A DNA stretch of 64,000 nt from Lactococcus taiwanensis (GCF_014905395.1 NZ_BNDT01000001.1:248001-312000), one strand, 5' to 3'; positions 46,111-55,385 are shown, counted from the first letter of the stretch. Notes: generated by a model from the sequence alone, not told the origin. Translations and numbers: made by a program.

Positions 46111-47701
46111 GACGGGATTTCTCTTCCAAAAGCTTGTAAAACGAGATCGATTCACGCTCTTATTATGGCTAGTAGGGATGGTTGCTTTTACAGCCTCTGG
46201 TGTTGGGAAACTTGAAGTTGCGGCACAGCCTACAACTGCAGTAGTTTTATATGCGATGTTTGTCAAAAACCCAGCAATGGTAGCTTTGTTTGGACCGACG
46301 CCGATTAAAAATCCAAGCGCTTATACGTTAGGCCCGATTTTTGGACAAACAATGTCTTTGATTACAGGACTAGTATTTGCCAGCCTCGCCATCCTCTATG
46401 TGCTTAACCGTACAAGAAGAGATGAAGAGGAAGGGAGGATTGAATTGTTCCGCTCTTATCCGATTGGGAGATTGGCAAACACGAGTGCGGTGGTTGTTGT
46501 AGTGTGGATATTACATGTTCTCATAGCCTTTTTAATCACTGTGAGTCTCCAAGGACAGGGAGTGGCTGGGCTTGACCAGTGGAGTAGCAACAGTTTGTTT
46601 GCCCTCTCTACATCAACACAAGGGGTGCTGTGGGGGATGGTTGCTTTGCTGATAGGACAACTTTTCCAAGAAAGTCGTTCTGCGAAAAATCTAAGTTTTA
46701 CGTTGTTGGGTATTTTTTATCTCCTGCGTCTTTTTACAGATGGACATCAGCAGGAGTTAGGATGGTTTAACCCTCTCTCATGGTCTTATTTAGGTTTTCC
46801 TTATGTCAGTAATAAGGAGAGCGGTCTAGGTGTGGCTTTGTCCCTTTTATTTGCCTTACTGCTCTTGGGGGCGGCACTCTTTCTTGAAGGACGACGTGAC
46901 AATGGAGCAGGCTATTTTAAAGGAAAAAGTGTGACCTTTTTTAAGGGGCCTCGTCGTCTGTTTACTCTCCTATTGTACTTAGAAGGAAAGGTGATTATGG
47001 GGTGGTGGTTGGGCCTGTTCATTCTGGGGCTTATCTATGGTTCCATGTTTGAGCAAATAGGCGCTTTCATCGCGCATAATAAACTGGTAAAGCAGCTTTT
47101 TGTGGGGAATGCGCAAACGGCAGTGGTGGGAAATTTTATGGTTACTTTATTTTCGATCTTGTCAGTACTGATTACGATGTTAGCTGTCTCACTTTTACTG
47201 CGTCTATTGTCAGAGGAGCGTAAGGGGCATTTGGATTTGATCTATGCCTTTCCTTATTCTAAGGTGAAGGTGTATGGCAGCTATGTTTGCTTGGCAATAA
47301 TAGCTGGAGTTATCGCGCAAGGAATCACGCTTGTTGGTGTATATTTTGCACAGGTTGGAATGGAAAATGCGCTGAGGTTTGGAGAAATCATGCAGGCGGG
47401 AATGATTTGGAGCGTGGGTTCAGTTTTTGTTCTTGCTTTACTCGCCCTCTTGATTGCCTTTGTGCCACGATGGGCAAGTTTAATCTGGGCCTATGTTGGT
47501 TTTATTCTGTTGATGACTTATTTAGGGCGTCTCGTAGCGTTTCCAAGACTCCTCACTCAATTAAGCATTTATGGCTACATTCCAAAACTTCCAGTTGAGC
47601 AGATGAATTGGAGAGTGGTAGTGCTTATAGTGGTCTTCACTGTGTGTTTATTGGTTCTTGGAGCGATCGGGTATCGTCACCGAGACCTGTTGAAGGAGTG
47701 A
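46091..47701 (+). CDS. ABC exporter permease (about 12 helices)
   Basis: 536 residues from ATG 46091 (MRRIFYRTGFLFQKL), seven bases after GGAGGG. Two similar halves of about six hydrophobic helices each, as in the antibiotic-exporter permeases that pair with a single ATPase. The start lies inside the end of the ATPase gene, so the two are coupled. Substrate not readable from sequence. Confidence 0.88.
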   Translation: MRRIFYRTGFLFQKLVKRDRFTLLLWLVGMVAFTASGVGKLEVAAQPTTAVVLYAMFVKNPAMVALFGPTPIKNPSAYTLGPIFGQTMSLITGLVFASLAILYVLNRTRRDEEEGRIELFRSYPIGRLANTSAVVVVVWILHVLIAFLITVSLQGQGVAGLDQWSSNSLFALSTSTQGVLWGMVALLIGQLFQESRSAKNLSFTLLGIFYLLRLFTDGHQQELGWFNPLSWSYLGFPYVSNKESGLGVALSLLFALLLLGAALFLEGRRDNGAGYFKGKSVTFFKGPRRLFTLLLYLEGKVIMGWWLGLFILGLIYGSMFEQIGAFIAHNKLVKQLFVGNAQTAVVGNFMVTLFSILSVLITMLAVSLLLRLLSEERKGHLDLIYAFPYSKVKVYGSYVCLAIIAGVIAQGITLVGVYFAQVGMENALRFGEIMQAGMIWSVGSVFVLALLALLIAFVPRWASLIWAYVGFILLMTYLGRLVAFPRLLTQLSIYGYIPKLPVEQMNWRVVVLIVVFTVCLLVLGAIGYRHRDLLKE

Positions 47702-47803
47702 AGTAAAAAAAGAGAATTTAACGACAGCGCTTCCATGCTTTTTGGATATTATTGTGATAAAATAAACAAGGTAATTTATAAAAATTTTAGGAGAAATTTT
47801 ATC

Positions 47804-48586
47804 ATGATGAATCCGGCAGAAATATTGTCAGCCACTATTCACCACGGTCAGGAAAAAATTAAGCGCCCTTTTTTGGAAAAAGCAGTTCTCGGTTTTATTG
47901 GGGGAGCCATGATTTCGTTTGGTTACTTGCTTTATATTCGTTCAGTCGCAAGTGTCGTTGAGCAGTTGGGCACCTTGGCAAGTCTGATTGGAGCGAGTGT
48001 ATTTCCCATTGGCCTCATAGTTATATTGCTTGGAGGGGGCGAGCTCATCACTTCAAATATGACAGCTGTAGCGACTTCATTTTTTGCCAAGCGGGTAAGT
48101 CTTGCTGATTTGTTGAAAAATTGGTTGGTGATTACCTTGTTTAATGTAGTGGGAGCGATTTTTGTTGCTTATGTTTTTGGCCATTTGCTGGGATTGACTA
48201 GTACAGGCGCATTTAAAGAAGAACTCTTACGCTTGGCTCAAGGGAAAATTGCAGCGAGCTGGTCACAAGAACTCTTATCGGGGATGGGATGTAATTGGTT
48301 TGTTGGAATTGCCATGTGGATGTGTTATGGTGCTCGCGATGCAGCGGGAAAAATTCTTGCCATTTGGTTCCCTATTATGGCTTTTGTCGCTATCGGTTTT
48401 CAGCATAGCGTAGCAAATGCTTTCGTCATTCCTGCGGCCATATTTGAAAATGGTGCCACGTGGCTTGATTTTGGCCATAACTTTCTCTTTGTCTACTTAG
48501 GAAATGTTCTTGGTGGCACAGTATTTGTTGCTGGCTTCTATACCTTAGGTTACCGACGTCAGATCAAGGAGCTAAAAAATAAATGA
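47804..48586 (+). CDS. Formate/nitrite transporter family channel
   Basis: 260 residues, FNT family with six helices. Family blocks GGAMISFGYLLYIRS, GGGELITSNM and CNWFVGIAMWMCYGA are clear. It probably moves formate made by pyruvate formate-lyase. ATG 47804 has AGGAG ten bases upstream. The frame extends upstream but lacks a ribosome binding site there. Confidence 0.9.
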   Translation: MMNPAEILSATIHHGQEKIKRPFLEKAVLGFIGGAMISFGYLLYIRSVASVVEQLGTLASLIGASVFPIGLIVILLGGGELITSNMTAVATSFFAKRVSLADLLKNWLVITLFNVVGAIFVAYVFGHLLGLTSTGAFKEELLRLAQGKIAASWSQELLSGMGCNWFVGIAMWMCYGARDAAGKILAIWFPIMAFVAIGFQHSVANAFVIPAAIFENGATWLDFGHNFLFVYLGNVLGGTVFVAGFYTLGYRRQIKELKNK

Positions 48587-48599
48587 CGACAGAAAAACT

Positions 48600-48621
48600 T
48601 TACTGACCAAGCTGTCAGTGA
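48600..48621. repeat. Dispersed palindrome copy 19
   Basis: TTACTGAC-CAAGCT-GTCAGTGA followed by CCTTTTT; 14 bases after the formate channel stop, so it may act as its terminator. Confidence 0.82.
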
Positions 48622-48650
48622 CCTTTTTAAAATAACCAGCTTAAAATAAG

Positions 48651-48681
48651 AAAAAATACTGATGAGGCCATCAGTATTTTT
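48651..48681. terminator. Terminator built from a GAT/ATC palindrome variant
   Basis: AAAAATACTGAT-GAGGCC-ATCAGTATTTTT, 12-pair stem with T runs on both strands, between converging genes. Confidence 0.85.
48656..48677. repeat. Dispersed palindrome copy 20 (GAT/ATC variant)
   Basis: ATACTGAT-GAGGCC-ATCAGTAT; paired substitution in both arms. Confidence 0.85.
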
Positions 48682-48722
48682 GGTGTCTAGAAATGGTCCG
48701 CTTAATTCTTTTAACAAAAAAG

Positions 48723-48744
48723 TTACTGACAGCGTGGTCAGTAA
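48723..48744. repeat. Dispersed palindrome copy 21
   Basis: TTACTGAC-AGCGTG-GTCAGTAA, perfect arms extended by AG/CT outside; touches the stop of the minus-strand DUF402 gene. Three copies lie within 145 bases here. Confidence 0.88.
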
Positions 48745-49287
48745 CTATTTTTTTAGTTGGTGATAACGATCGTACCAGATTTTAACGTATTCTTGTGAAA
48801 AAGGACCTTTTCCGTTATTTATCCAATCAACAAGAATTTTGACGTTCTCTTTTAAAATATGATCAATCTCCTTTGGATAGTGCATCTGGCGACGATGGCG
48901 CTCATATTCTTCAACATCTAGCAATTTTTTTTCGCCATCTTTGAAGACTTTTACGTCAAGGTCGTAATCAATGTACTTAAGTGCTTCGTTATCTAAGACG
49001 AAGGGACTAGCTAGATTGCAGTAATAGCTGACGCCTTCCTCACGAATCATAGCAATGATGTTAAACCAAAACTTTTTGTGGAAGTAAACAATGGCTGGTT
49101 CGCGTGTGACCCAACGCCGGTCGTCGGATTCTGTCACTAGCGTGTGATCGTTCACTCCAATAATCGAATTTTCATTTGTTTTCAGAACCATCGTATCGCG
49201 CCAAGTGCGATGGAGGCTCCCATCATGTTTATAGCTTTGAATCGTGATAAAGTCGCCTTCTTTGGGAATTTTCAAGGCTTTTCTCAC
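48745..49287 (-). CDS. DUF402 nucleoside tri-/diphosphate phosphatase (Ntdp type)
   Basis: 180 residues. Family block [27 protein letters not shown] and [23 protein letters not shown] are clear. Such proteins hydrolyse nucleoside tri- and diphosphates. The start is uncertain: GTG at 49287 gives [11 protein letters not shown], while TTG at 49275 gives MKIPKEG, closer to streptococcal relatives; neither has a strong ribosome binding site. Confidence 0.88.
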   Translation of the reverse strand: MRKALKIPKEGDFITIQSYKHDGSLHRTWRDTMVLKTNENSIIGVNDHTLVTESDDRRWVTREPAIVYFHKKFWFNIIAMIREEGVSYYCNLASPFVLDNEALKYIDYDLDVKVFKDGEKKLLDVEEYERHRRQMHYPKEIDHILKENVKILVDWINNGKGPFSQEYVKIWYDRYHQLKK

Positions 49288-49420
49288 TTTCTCAATTCAA
49301 AGTTCTCGCTTACTACTATACCACTTTTTTACGAAAATTTACAGTATTAATGTTCTATTTGTGAACTAAATCATTTAATAATGTTCGGAGTTTAATCACC
49401 TTTTGGAGAAAAAAGAGGCG

Positions 49421-50326
49421 TCAATTAAGCTCAAAAATTGTCATTGCTGCCTGAAATTCCTCAGCAAGATGCGCTTTGCGAAAGGCTTGCCACTCTGGAA
49501 GATGGCGGATAGCATTGTAACGCTTGCGCCAATGCCAATATTCGGAAATCTGATACTGCGGATATGTTGCCAAAAATTGTGCTACCATTTGCCATTCATA
49601 GGGATAGCCTAGAGGTTTAGCATGATAGCGAACCCCATCAAGAGCAAGGGGCGCACGGCGTTCGTGCAAATGCCCAAACACCACTTCCTTCACCTTTGGA
49701 AAAGTTTTAAAGAGTTCATGAAAATGCTGGGAACCCAAATAAGCATTGAAACGTGCAAATTTTTCATAGCGGGTATCGATGATGAAGGCCTGGTGCGGAA
49801 CAAAATGTGTACTGACAATGATTTTCTCGATTGTTTCATTTACTGACAGCTCGGTCAGTAGTTTTTTTAGTTGCTGGAGCTCATTTTTGGTCGTCTGGAT
49901 ATCATCGAAAGCACGGTGAATTTTCCGGTCAAAATAAAAAGCATTTTTAAAGGCAATAATTTTTTGAAAATCCGCCTCTTTAGTCATGAAAGAATAGTCA
50001 TACCAACCATGAAAACTAAGAAAAGCGGTTGTTCCAAAAGTCCTAACTTTAAAATTTGAAGCAGCGATTTCTGACTCTTTTAAGCCGACCATATCATGAT
50101 TTCCAAGATTATAGGTTACTGACAAACCTGTCAGTAGTTGAAGTTGTTCAAAAAAAGGCAAGGTTATGCCATAAAAGTCGTTGGAAATATCGCCAGCAAA
50201 ATGAAGATCAGTGATTTTCAGTTGCAATAAAAGTTGAGTAAAAATCTGAAGTTCTTCCTTAGAAAAATCATTGATGTCTAAATGAAAATCTGAGATTACA
50301 GCGAGTTTCCTTTGTGGTTTATACAT
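49421..50326 (-). CDS. Calcineurin-like metallophosphoesterase
   Basis: 301 residues. Metal motifs in order: VISDFHLDIN, FAGDISND, YNLGNHDM, STHFVPH and FGHLHERR. Substrate unknown. The frame opens at an ATG 50344, but that codon lies upstream of the -10 box, so the start must be ATG 50326 (MYKPQRKLAVISDFH). Only six bases separate it from TATAAT and no ribosome binding site is present: a leaderless candidate. Two dispersed palindromes are read in frame as LLTELSV and LLTGLSV. Confidence 0.87.
   Translation of the reverse strand: MYKPQRKLAVISDFHLDINDFSKEELQIFTQLLLQLKITDLHFAGDISNDFYGITLPFFEQLQLLTGLSVTYNLGNHDMVGLKESEIAASNFKVRTFGTTAFLSFHGWYDYSFMTKEADFQKIIAFKNAFYFDRKIHRAFDDIQTTKNELQQLKKLLTELSVNETIEKIIVSTHFVPHQAFIIDTRYEKFARFNAYLGSQHFHELFKTFPKVKEVVFGHLHERRAPLALDGVRYHAKPLGYPYEWQMVAQFLATYPQYQISEYWHWRKRYNAIRHLPEWQAFRKAHLAEEFQAAMTIFELN
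49840..49861. repeat. Dispersed palindrome copy 22 (inside metallophosphoesterase gene)
   Basis: TTACTGAC-AGCTCG-GTCAGTAG; read on the minus strand as LLTELSV. Confidence 0.82.
50116..50137. repeat. Dispersed palindrome copy 23 (inside metallophosphoesterase gene)
   Basis: TTACTGAC-AAACCT-GTCAGTAG; read on the minus strand as LLTGLSV, next to the NLGNHD metal motif. Confidence 0.82.
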
Positions 50327-50332
50327 GCTAAA

Positions 50333-50361
50333 ATTATATAACAATTAACAGATTTAAACAA
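50333..50361 (-). promoter_or_regulatory. Promoter of the metallophosphoesterase gene
   Basis: Minus strand: TTGTTT (50361-50356), 17 bases, TATAAT (50338-50333), then six bases to the ATG. Confidence 0.8.
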
Positions 50362-50528
50362 TGAATCTTGGACTTGTGGAGGTTATTATCTGGTGTGTGG
50401 GATAGGTTTGGGATGATTTCAGCTCATGGATTTCCCCAAATGACTGATAGGCTGCTAGAAAAGTGACGGCTAGTCTTTCTCATCCGCTTATTAAATAATT
50501 TCAATAGTTGTACTTCTTTAAATTTACC

Positions 50529-50558
50529 TTTGACATGTGTAGTTTGAAGTGTTATGCT
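50529..50558 (+). promoter_or_regulatory. Promoter in the 353-base gap before the small membrane protein
   Basis: TTGACA (50529-50534), 18 bases, TATGCT (50553-50558). Leader about 135 bases. Apart from this and the divergent promoter I see no feature in 50345-50697. Confidence 0.6.
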
Positions 50559-50697
50559 ATTTATGGCCAACAGGAGAAGAATAAAGCGTTAGAATAGTAG
50601 AATAAATAACTCAATCATTACCACTTATTATTACTAATCATTCTCGTTTTACCTAAATAGTTGGTTAATTTGTGAGTTAAATTTATCGAGGAAAAAA

Positions 50698-50943
50698 ATG
50701 AAAGAAGAATATCTTAATAAAAAAGTCATTATCCCTGCCTATTTTGTCGGGGTTTTATATATTGTAAGCTCAATCATTCTCTTGGCTGTTTCGGAGAATA
50801 CAGGAGCTAAAGAACCAGACTATAAAGGTCTGAGTATCTTATTAGCTTTGTTTGGCTGGCTAGAATTGGTTGGAATTACGATTTTTACGGTGGTCATGGC
50901 AAGAAAAGTGAAGAAGTTGCGTTTGAATCATTCCGTTAAGTAA
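50698..50943 (+). CDS. Small two-helix membrane protein
   Basis: 81 residues, helices at about 13-31 and 48-68, basic C-terminus (ARKVKKLRLNHSVK). GAGGAAA lies before the ATG. No family recognised. Confidence 0.6.
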   Translation: MKEEYLNKKVIIPAYFVGVLYIVSSIILLAVSENTGAKEPDYKGLSILLALFGWLELVGITIFTVVMARKVKKLRLNHSVK

Positions 50944-50965
50944 AAACTTTCCTCAGTAGGATTAA

Positions 50966-51010
50966 AAATAGTTGCATATTACTTATAGGCAGCTATTTGC
51001 TAGCCTTTTT
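50966..51010 (+). terminator. Weak terminator after the small membrane protein
   Basis: AAATAGTTGC and GCAGCTATTT pair (one G-T) around a 13-base loop, with TTTTT eight bases further. Confidence 0.45.
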
Positions 51011-51131
51011 ATCATTCTTTCGTTAAAATAGAATAAACCAGCAAATCAAAATTTGTATAGTTTAAGAAAAAGACTTCTCCTAAGCAGGATTTCTTACAAA
51101 TATCCCACCAATGAAAGGAAAACCATAAATC

Positions 51132-52190
51132 ATGACCTCACTCAAACAGGCCATTCAAACGTTGGCTCAGGAGCTTAATATCCAAAAAATTGGTTTTACC
51201 ACTGCGGATGATTTTGAATACCTTAGAAAATCTCTTGTGGAGCAGAAAGCTGCTGGGCATACGAGTGGTTTTGAGCACCAAAATCTAGAGGAGCGTTTAC
51301 ACCCACGGCTTGCTGTAGCGTCAGCAAAAACAATTATCTCTATTGGTATTGCTTATCCAAATAAGGCGGATGAACGTCCTGAAAAAACGTCCTATCGAAG
51401 AGGACAATTTTCACGTGGTTCTTGGGGAGAAGATTATCACTTTGTGCTTCAACGCAAACTCAAGGCCCTTGCTGAGGGAATTGAAAGATTGGCAGGGGAG
51501 TTTGAGTATAAAGCAATGGTGGATACGGGAGCACTTGTTGATGTTGCTGTGGCTGCTCGGGCTGGTCTAGGTTTTATTGGAAAAAATGGGTTACTCATTT
51601 CTAAAGAGTTTGGTTCTTGGATGTTTCTTGGCGAGTTAGTAACGGATTTAGAGATAGAACCTGATGAACCGGTCGATTACGGCTGTGGAGAATGTAGCCG
51701 TTGTGTTGACTTTTGCCCAACCTCAGCCCTTTTAGGCGATGGGCGACTGAATGCCCAACGCTGCCTTTCTTTTCAAACTCAGGCGAAAGGGAAAATGCCA
51801 GAAGAATATCGAGAAAAGATTAAAACCGTGATTTACGGTTGTGACATTTGTCAAACTGTTTGTCCCTATAATAAAGGGATTAATAGCCATTTTCATCCTG
51901 AGATGGAACCAGATCCTGAACTGACGAATCCTGAGCTTTTACCGCTTTTAGAGCTGTCTAATAAACAATTTGTAAACAAATTCGGTCAGATGGCTGGAAG
52001 TTGGCGAGGAAAAAATCCACTTCAGCGCAATGCGGTTTATGCGCTGGCTAATGCAAATGACCGCAGTGCATTACCCAAATTGCGTGAAATGGCAGAAAAT
52101 GATAAGCGGGACTACATGGTCGATGCAGCTCAATGGGCCATTGAGCGCTTAGAAAATGGAAAAACAAGGATACGTCCCAAGAGACGTTAA
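51132..52190 (+). CDS. queG: Epoxyqueuosine reductase
   Basis: 352 residues. Last step of queuosine synthesis in tRNA; cobalamin and two 4Fe-4S clusters. Cluster ligands are seen in CGECSRCVDFCPTSAL and CDICQTVCPYNK; HEAT-like C-terminus. Ends with a basic tail (KTRIRPKRR). AAAGGA lies about 13 bases before the ATG. Followed by a terminator and prfB. Confidence 0.94.
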   Translation: MTSLKQAIQTLAQELNIQKIGFTTADDFEYLRKSLVEQKAAGHTSGFEHQNLEERLHPRLAVASAKTIISIGIAYPNKADERPEKTSYRRGQFSRGSWGEDYHFVLQRKLKALAEGIERLAGEFEYKAMVDTGALVDVAVAARAGLGFIGKNGLLISKEFGSWMFLGELVTDLEIEPDEPVDYGCGECSRCVDFCPTSALLGDGRLNAQRCLSFQTQAKGKMPEEYREKIKTVIYGCDICQTVCPYNKGINSHFHPEMEPDPELTNPELLPLLELSNKQFVNKFGQMAGSWRGKNPLQRNAVYALANANDRSALPKLREMAENDKRDYMVDAAQWAIERLENGKTRIRPKRR

Positions 52191-52220
52191 CCAAAAACGT
52201 CAGGTTTTACTTTGTTACCG

Positions 52221-52253
52221 AAAAGTACTTGAGCTTTTTTCAAGTACTTTTTT
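52221..52253 (+). terminator. Terminator after queG
   Basis: AAAGTACTTG and CAAGTACTTT pair around a nine-base loop; T run after. Confidence 0.85.
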
Positions 52254-52306
52254 GCTACGCGTTAAGCCAGTAGAATAAGCTTGCTCTGTCCTTAGAGGGG
52301 GGACTG

Positions 52307-52315
52307 TGGTATAAT
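52307..52315 (+). promoter_or_regulatory. Extended -10 promoter of prfB
   Basis: TG-G-TATAAT ends seven bases before the prfB ATG; no -35 at normal spacing. Confidence 0.6.
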
Positions 52316-52322
52316 AACAGTT

Positions 52323-53420
52323 ATGGAACTATCAGAAATTAGAAATTTACTTGAGGGATATAGTGAGAAAATCAATGGTTTTCACGACTCACTAGACTTA
52401 GATCGTTTAGAAGAAGAGATCGCTTTGTTAGATAATGACATGGCACAGCCCGATTTCTGGAATGATCAGGCTGCTGCACAAAAGGTTATTGATCAATCAA
52501 ACGCTTTAAAAGCCAAATACGATAACTACCAAGCCATGAATAATATGCTTGAAGAAGCACAGATGATGCTGGAAATGCTTCATGAAGAAGCAGATGCAGA
52601 AATGCAAGCCGAGTTAGAGGAGCTGACGACTGCACTTGGGCAAAAAATCGAAGCCTACGAGTTGGAAATCATGCTTAATCAACCTTATGATCATATGAAT
52701 GCAGTGTTAGAAATTCATCCAGGATCAGGTGGGACCGAGTCTCAAGACTGGGGTTCAATGCTCATGCGGATGTACACCCGCTGGGGCGAAGCACATGGGT
52801 TCAAGGTTGAAATTCTCGACTATCAAGATGGCGATGTTGCCGGGCTTAAATCGGTGACCATCCGTTTTGTTGGACGAAATGCTTATGGTTTCTTGCGTGG
52901 TGAAAAAGGGGTGCATCGTCTGGTGCGCATCTCACCTTTTGATTCGGCCAACCGTCGTCACACTTCGTTTACTTCTGTTGATGTTATGCCTGAGTTGGAT
53001 GATTCGATTGAAGTGGAAGTACGCGATGCTGATGTGAAAATGGACACTTTCCGCTCTGGCGGTGCTGGTGGGCAAAATGTCAACAAGGTCTCAACAGGGG
53101 TGCGTTTGACTCACATTCCAACAGGGATTGTTGTGCAATCAACAATGGATAGAACGCAGTACGGAAACCGTGACAAAGCGATGGCCATGCTGAAATCTAA
53201 ACTTTACCAAATGGAAATGGACAAAAAACAAGCAGAAGTTGATGAACTTCGGGGGGACCAGTCCGATATTTCATGGGGTTCACAAATTCGTTCTTACGTT
53301 TTCATGCCTTATCAGTTGGTTAAAGACACACGAACAGGTTATGAAACAGGGCAAATTTCAAATGTTATGGACGGAGATTTAGACGGCTTTATCAACGCTT
53401 ATTTACGTTGGAATCTGTGA
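52323..53420 (+). CDS. prfB: Peptide chain release factor 2
   Basis: 365 residues, full RF2 length. It reads UGA and UAA. The GGQ motif is in [18 protein letters not shown], and the anticodon-like SPF is in [12 protein letters not shown]. Where many bacteria have an in-frame UGA frameshift site (SL-stop-D), this gene reads [10 protein letters not shown] without a break, so no programmed frameshift is needed. It starts seven bases after a -10 box without a ribosome binding site, another leaderless candidate. Confidence 0.95.
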   Translation: MELSEIRNLLEGYSEKINGFHDSLDLDRLEEEIALLDNDMAQPDFWNDQAAAQKVIDQSNALKAKYDNYQAMNNMLEEAQMMLEMLHEEADAEMQAELEELTTALGQKIEAYELEIMLNQPYDHMNAVLEIHPGSGGTESQDWGSMLMRMYTRWGEAHGFKVEILDYQDGDVAGLKSVTIRFVGRNAYGFLRGEKGVHRLVRISPFDSANRRHTSFTSVDVMPELDDSIEVEVRDADVKMDTFRSGGAGGQNVNKVSTGVRLTHIPTGIVVQSTMDRTQYGNRDKAMAMLKSKLYQMEMDKKQAEVDELRGDQSDISWGSQIRSYVFMPYQLVKDTRTGYETGQISNVMDGDLDGFINAYLRWNL

Positions 53421-53523
53421 TCAATTGAGGTTGGCAATTGGCCTTGTTGCAATCTATTTGTGATTTTTTTGTTACTCGAGTAAAATTCAGTTATAAAAAA
53501 AACTACACAAAGGCGTGTTAATT

Positions 53524-53532
53524 TGGTATAAT
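53524..53532 (+). promoter_or_regulatory. Extended -10 promoter of ftsEX
   Basis: TG-G-TATAAT, giving a leader of about 190 bases. The 308-base gap 53421-53728 holds this promoter and the hairpin just after it. Confidence 0.6.
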
Positions 53533-53539
53533 TAGACTG

Positions 53540-53572
53540 GTTTTACTTTGGACTCTTTTGAAAAAGTAAAAC
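53540..53572 (+). promoter_or_regulatory. Leader hairpin before ftsEX
   Basis: GTTTTACTTT and AAAGTAAAAC form a perfect 10-pair stem at the predicted 5' end of the transcript, flanked by ACTGG repeats and followed by TTCGCTTTTT. It may protect the mRNA or attenuate. Confidence 0.5.
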
Positions 53573-53728
53573 TGGTTCGCTTTTTGTCTTTCAAAAAGTT
53601 AGCCAAAACATCCATAGTGATTAAAATATATTTTTATTTGTATGTGTGATAAAAACCGGTTCTGGCTCGTCAAAAGTTGCGGACTGGATGGTCATTCCAA
53701 CAAATAAATCTTATACAGGAAAGGTACT

Positions 53729-54421
53729 ATGAGTATTATTAAACTAAGCAACGTTTCCAAGAAATATTCTAATGGGACAACAGCTTTACGTAATATTTCG
53801 CTTGAGATTGAAGCAGGCGAATTTACCTATATCGTTGGTCCCTCAGGAGCTGGGAAATCGACCTTTATCAAACTCCTTTATCGTGAATTAAAGATTGACC
53901 GAGGCTCTGGACAAGTTGCAGAATATGATTTATCTAAATTGAAGCGCCGTGATGTGCCAATGTTACGTCGTTCTGTAGGGGTGGTTTTCCAAGACTATAA
54001 ACTCTTACCAAAGAAAACAGTATATGAAAACATTGCCTACGCCATGGAAGTTATCGGTAAACGTCCACGTGAAATTAAAAAGCGTGTTAACGAGGTGCTT
54101 GATCTTGTCGGTTTAAAACACAAGATACGGTCATTTCCAAATGAACTTTCAGGTGGAGAACAACAGCGTGTAGCGATTGCCAGATCTATTGCTAATGCAC
54201 CAAAAGTATTGATTGCCGATGAGCCAACGGGGAACCTAGACCCTGAAAATTCATGGGAGATCATGAACTTGCTTGAAAAAATCAATCTTCAAGGGACGAC
54301 CATTTTGATGGCGACCCACAACAGCCAAATCGTTAACACACTGAAACACCGTGTTATCGCTATTGAAAACGGACGAATTGTCCGTGACCAAGAGGAAGGA
54401 GTTTACGGCTACGATGATTAG
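53729..54421 (+). CDS. ftsE: Cell division ATP-binding protein FtsE
   Basis: 230 residues. Walker A GPSGAGKST, signature LSGGEQQR, Walker B VLIADEPTGNLDPE, H-loop ATHNSQ. With FtsX it controls peptidoglycan hydrolases at the division site. AGGAAAGG precedes the ATG. It overlaps ftsX by eight bases. Confidence 0.96.
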   Translation: MSIIKLSNVSKKYSNGTTALRNISLEIEAGEFTYIVGPSGAGKSTFIKLLYRELKIDRGSGQVAEYDLSKLKRRDVPMLRRSVGVVFQDYKLLPKKTVYENIAYAMEVIGKRPREIKKRVNEVLDLVGLKHKIRSFPNELSGGEQQRVAIARSIANAPKVLIADEPTGNLDPENSWEIMNLLEKINLQGTTILMATHNSQIVNTLKHRVIAIENGRIVRDQEEGVYGYDD

Positions 54422-55349
54422 AAATTTCTTCAAGCATCTTTTGGAATCGCTCAAAAACTTAAAACGTAATGGTTGGATGACAGTTGCCGCTGTCTCATCA
54501 GTAACAATTACTTTAGTTTTGGTTGGTCTTTTCCTTTCAATTATCTTGAACACGCAAAGATTAGCAGATGGTATTCAAAACAATGTTCGGATTGTTGCCT
54601 ATATGAAGTTAGACGTGCATGATCAAGAAGCAAAAATTCAAGATCCAAAAAATAGTAAAAAAATGATTGATAATTCAAATCATCTAAAGATTTATAATTC
54701 AATCAAAAACATTCCTAATGTAGAAAAAGCTACTTTTTCAAGCAAAGAACAACAATTGAAAGAATTGACAAAAACATTAGGAAGCACCTGGAATCTTTTC
54801 AAGGGTGATGCTAATCCACTTTACGATGCTTATATTGTTGAAGCAGACTCACCTGATCATGTGAAGAGCGTTACCGCTCAGATCAGAAAAATTTCTGGTA
54901 TTGAAAGTGCAACTTATGGCGGAGCTAATACGCAAAAGATTTTCCAAATCGCCAAAGGAGTTCAGACTTGGGGAACCATTATAGCCGTTCTGTTGATTTT
55001 TGTTGCCGTCTTCTTAATCTCTAATACGATTCGAATTACGATTCTTTCACGGCAGCGTGAAATTCAAATCATGCGTTTGGTAGGAGCCAAAAATGGTTAT
55101 ATTCGTTGGCCATTCTTCCTAGAAGGTGCATGGGTTGGTCTGATTGGAGCGATTATTCCGAGTCTTGTAGTTGTGTGGGCTTATCGTTTAGCTTTTGTAA
55201 GCCTAACACCGAGTCTTCAGTCGCAAAAGCTTTCTATGTATGCACCTGATCAATTCATCCCTGGGATTATCGCATTGATGGCGGTGATTGGGGTCTTGAT
55301 TGGTTCGTTTGGGGCCTTGCTCTCAATGCGTCGTTTCCTTAAAATCTAA
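54414..55349 (+). CDS. ftsX: Cell division protein FtsX
   Basis: 311 residues from ATG 54414 (MIRNFFKHLLESLKNLKRNGWMT), the usual family start; the frame's earlier ATG 54351 lies deep in ftsE. Four helices with a large extracellular loop (about 50-185) that binds a hydrolase partner. Ends with a terminator. Confidence 0.95.
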   Translation: MIRNFFKHLLESLKNLKRNGWMTVAAVSSVTITLVLVGLFLSIILNTQRLADGIQNNVRIVAYMKLDVHDQEAKIQDPKNSKKMIDNSNHLKIYNSIKNIPNVEKATFSSKEQQLKELTKTLGSTWNLFKGDANPLYDAYIVEADSPDHVKSVTAQIRKISGIESATYGGANTQKIFQIAKGVQTWGTIIAVLLIFVAVFLISNTIRITILSRQREIQIMRLVGAKNGYIRWPFFLEGAWVGLIGAIIPSLVVVWAYRLAFVSLTPSLQSQKLSMYAPDQFIPGIIALMAVIGVLIGSFGALLSMRRFLKI

Positions 55350-55354
55350 AAGAA

Positions 55355-55385
55355 AAAAATACTATCTCTGATGATAGTATTTTTT
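55355..55385 (+). terminator. Terminator after ftsX
   Basis: ATACTATC-TCTGAT-GATAGTAT with A and T runs extending the stem. Confidence 0.85.

Noticed and set aside
50945-51131. Possible preQ1 riboswitch before queG
   Set aside because: I could not find the short C-rich hairpin and A-rich tail of preQ1-I, only a weak terminator-like stem.
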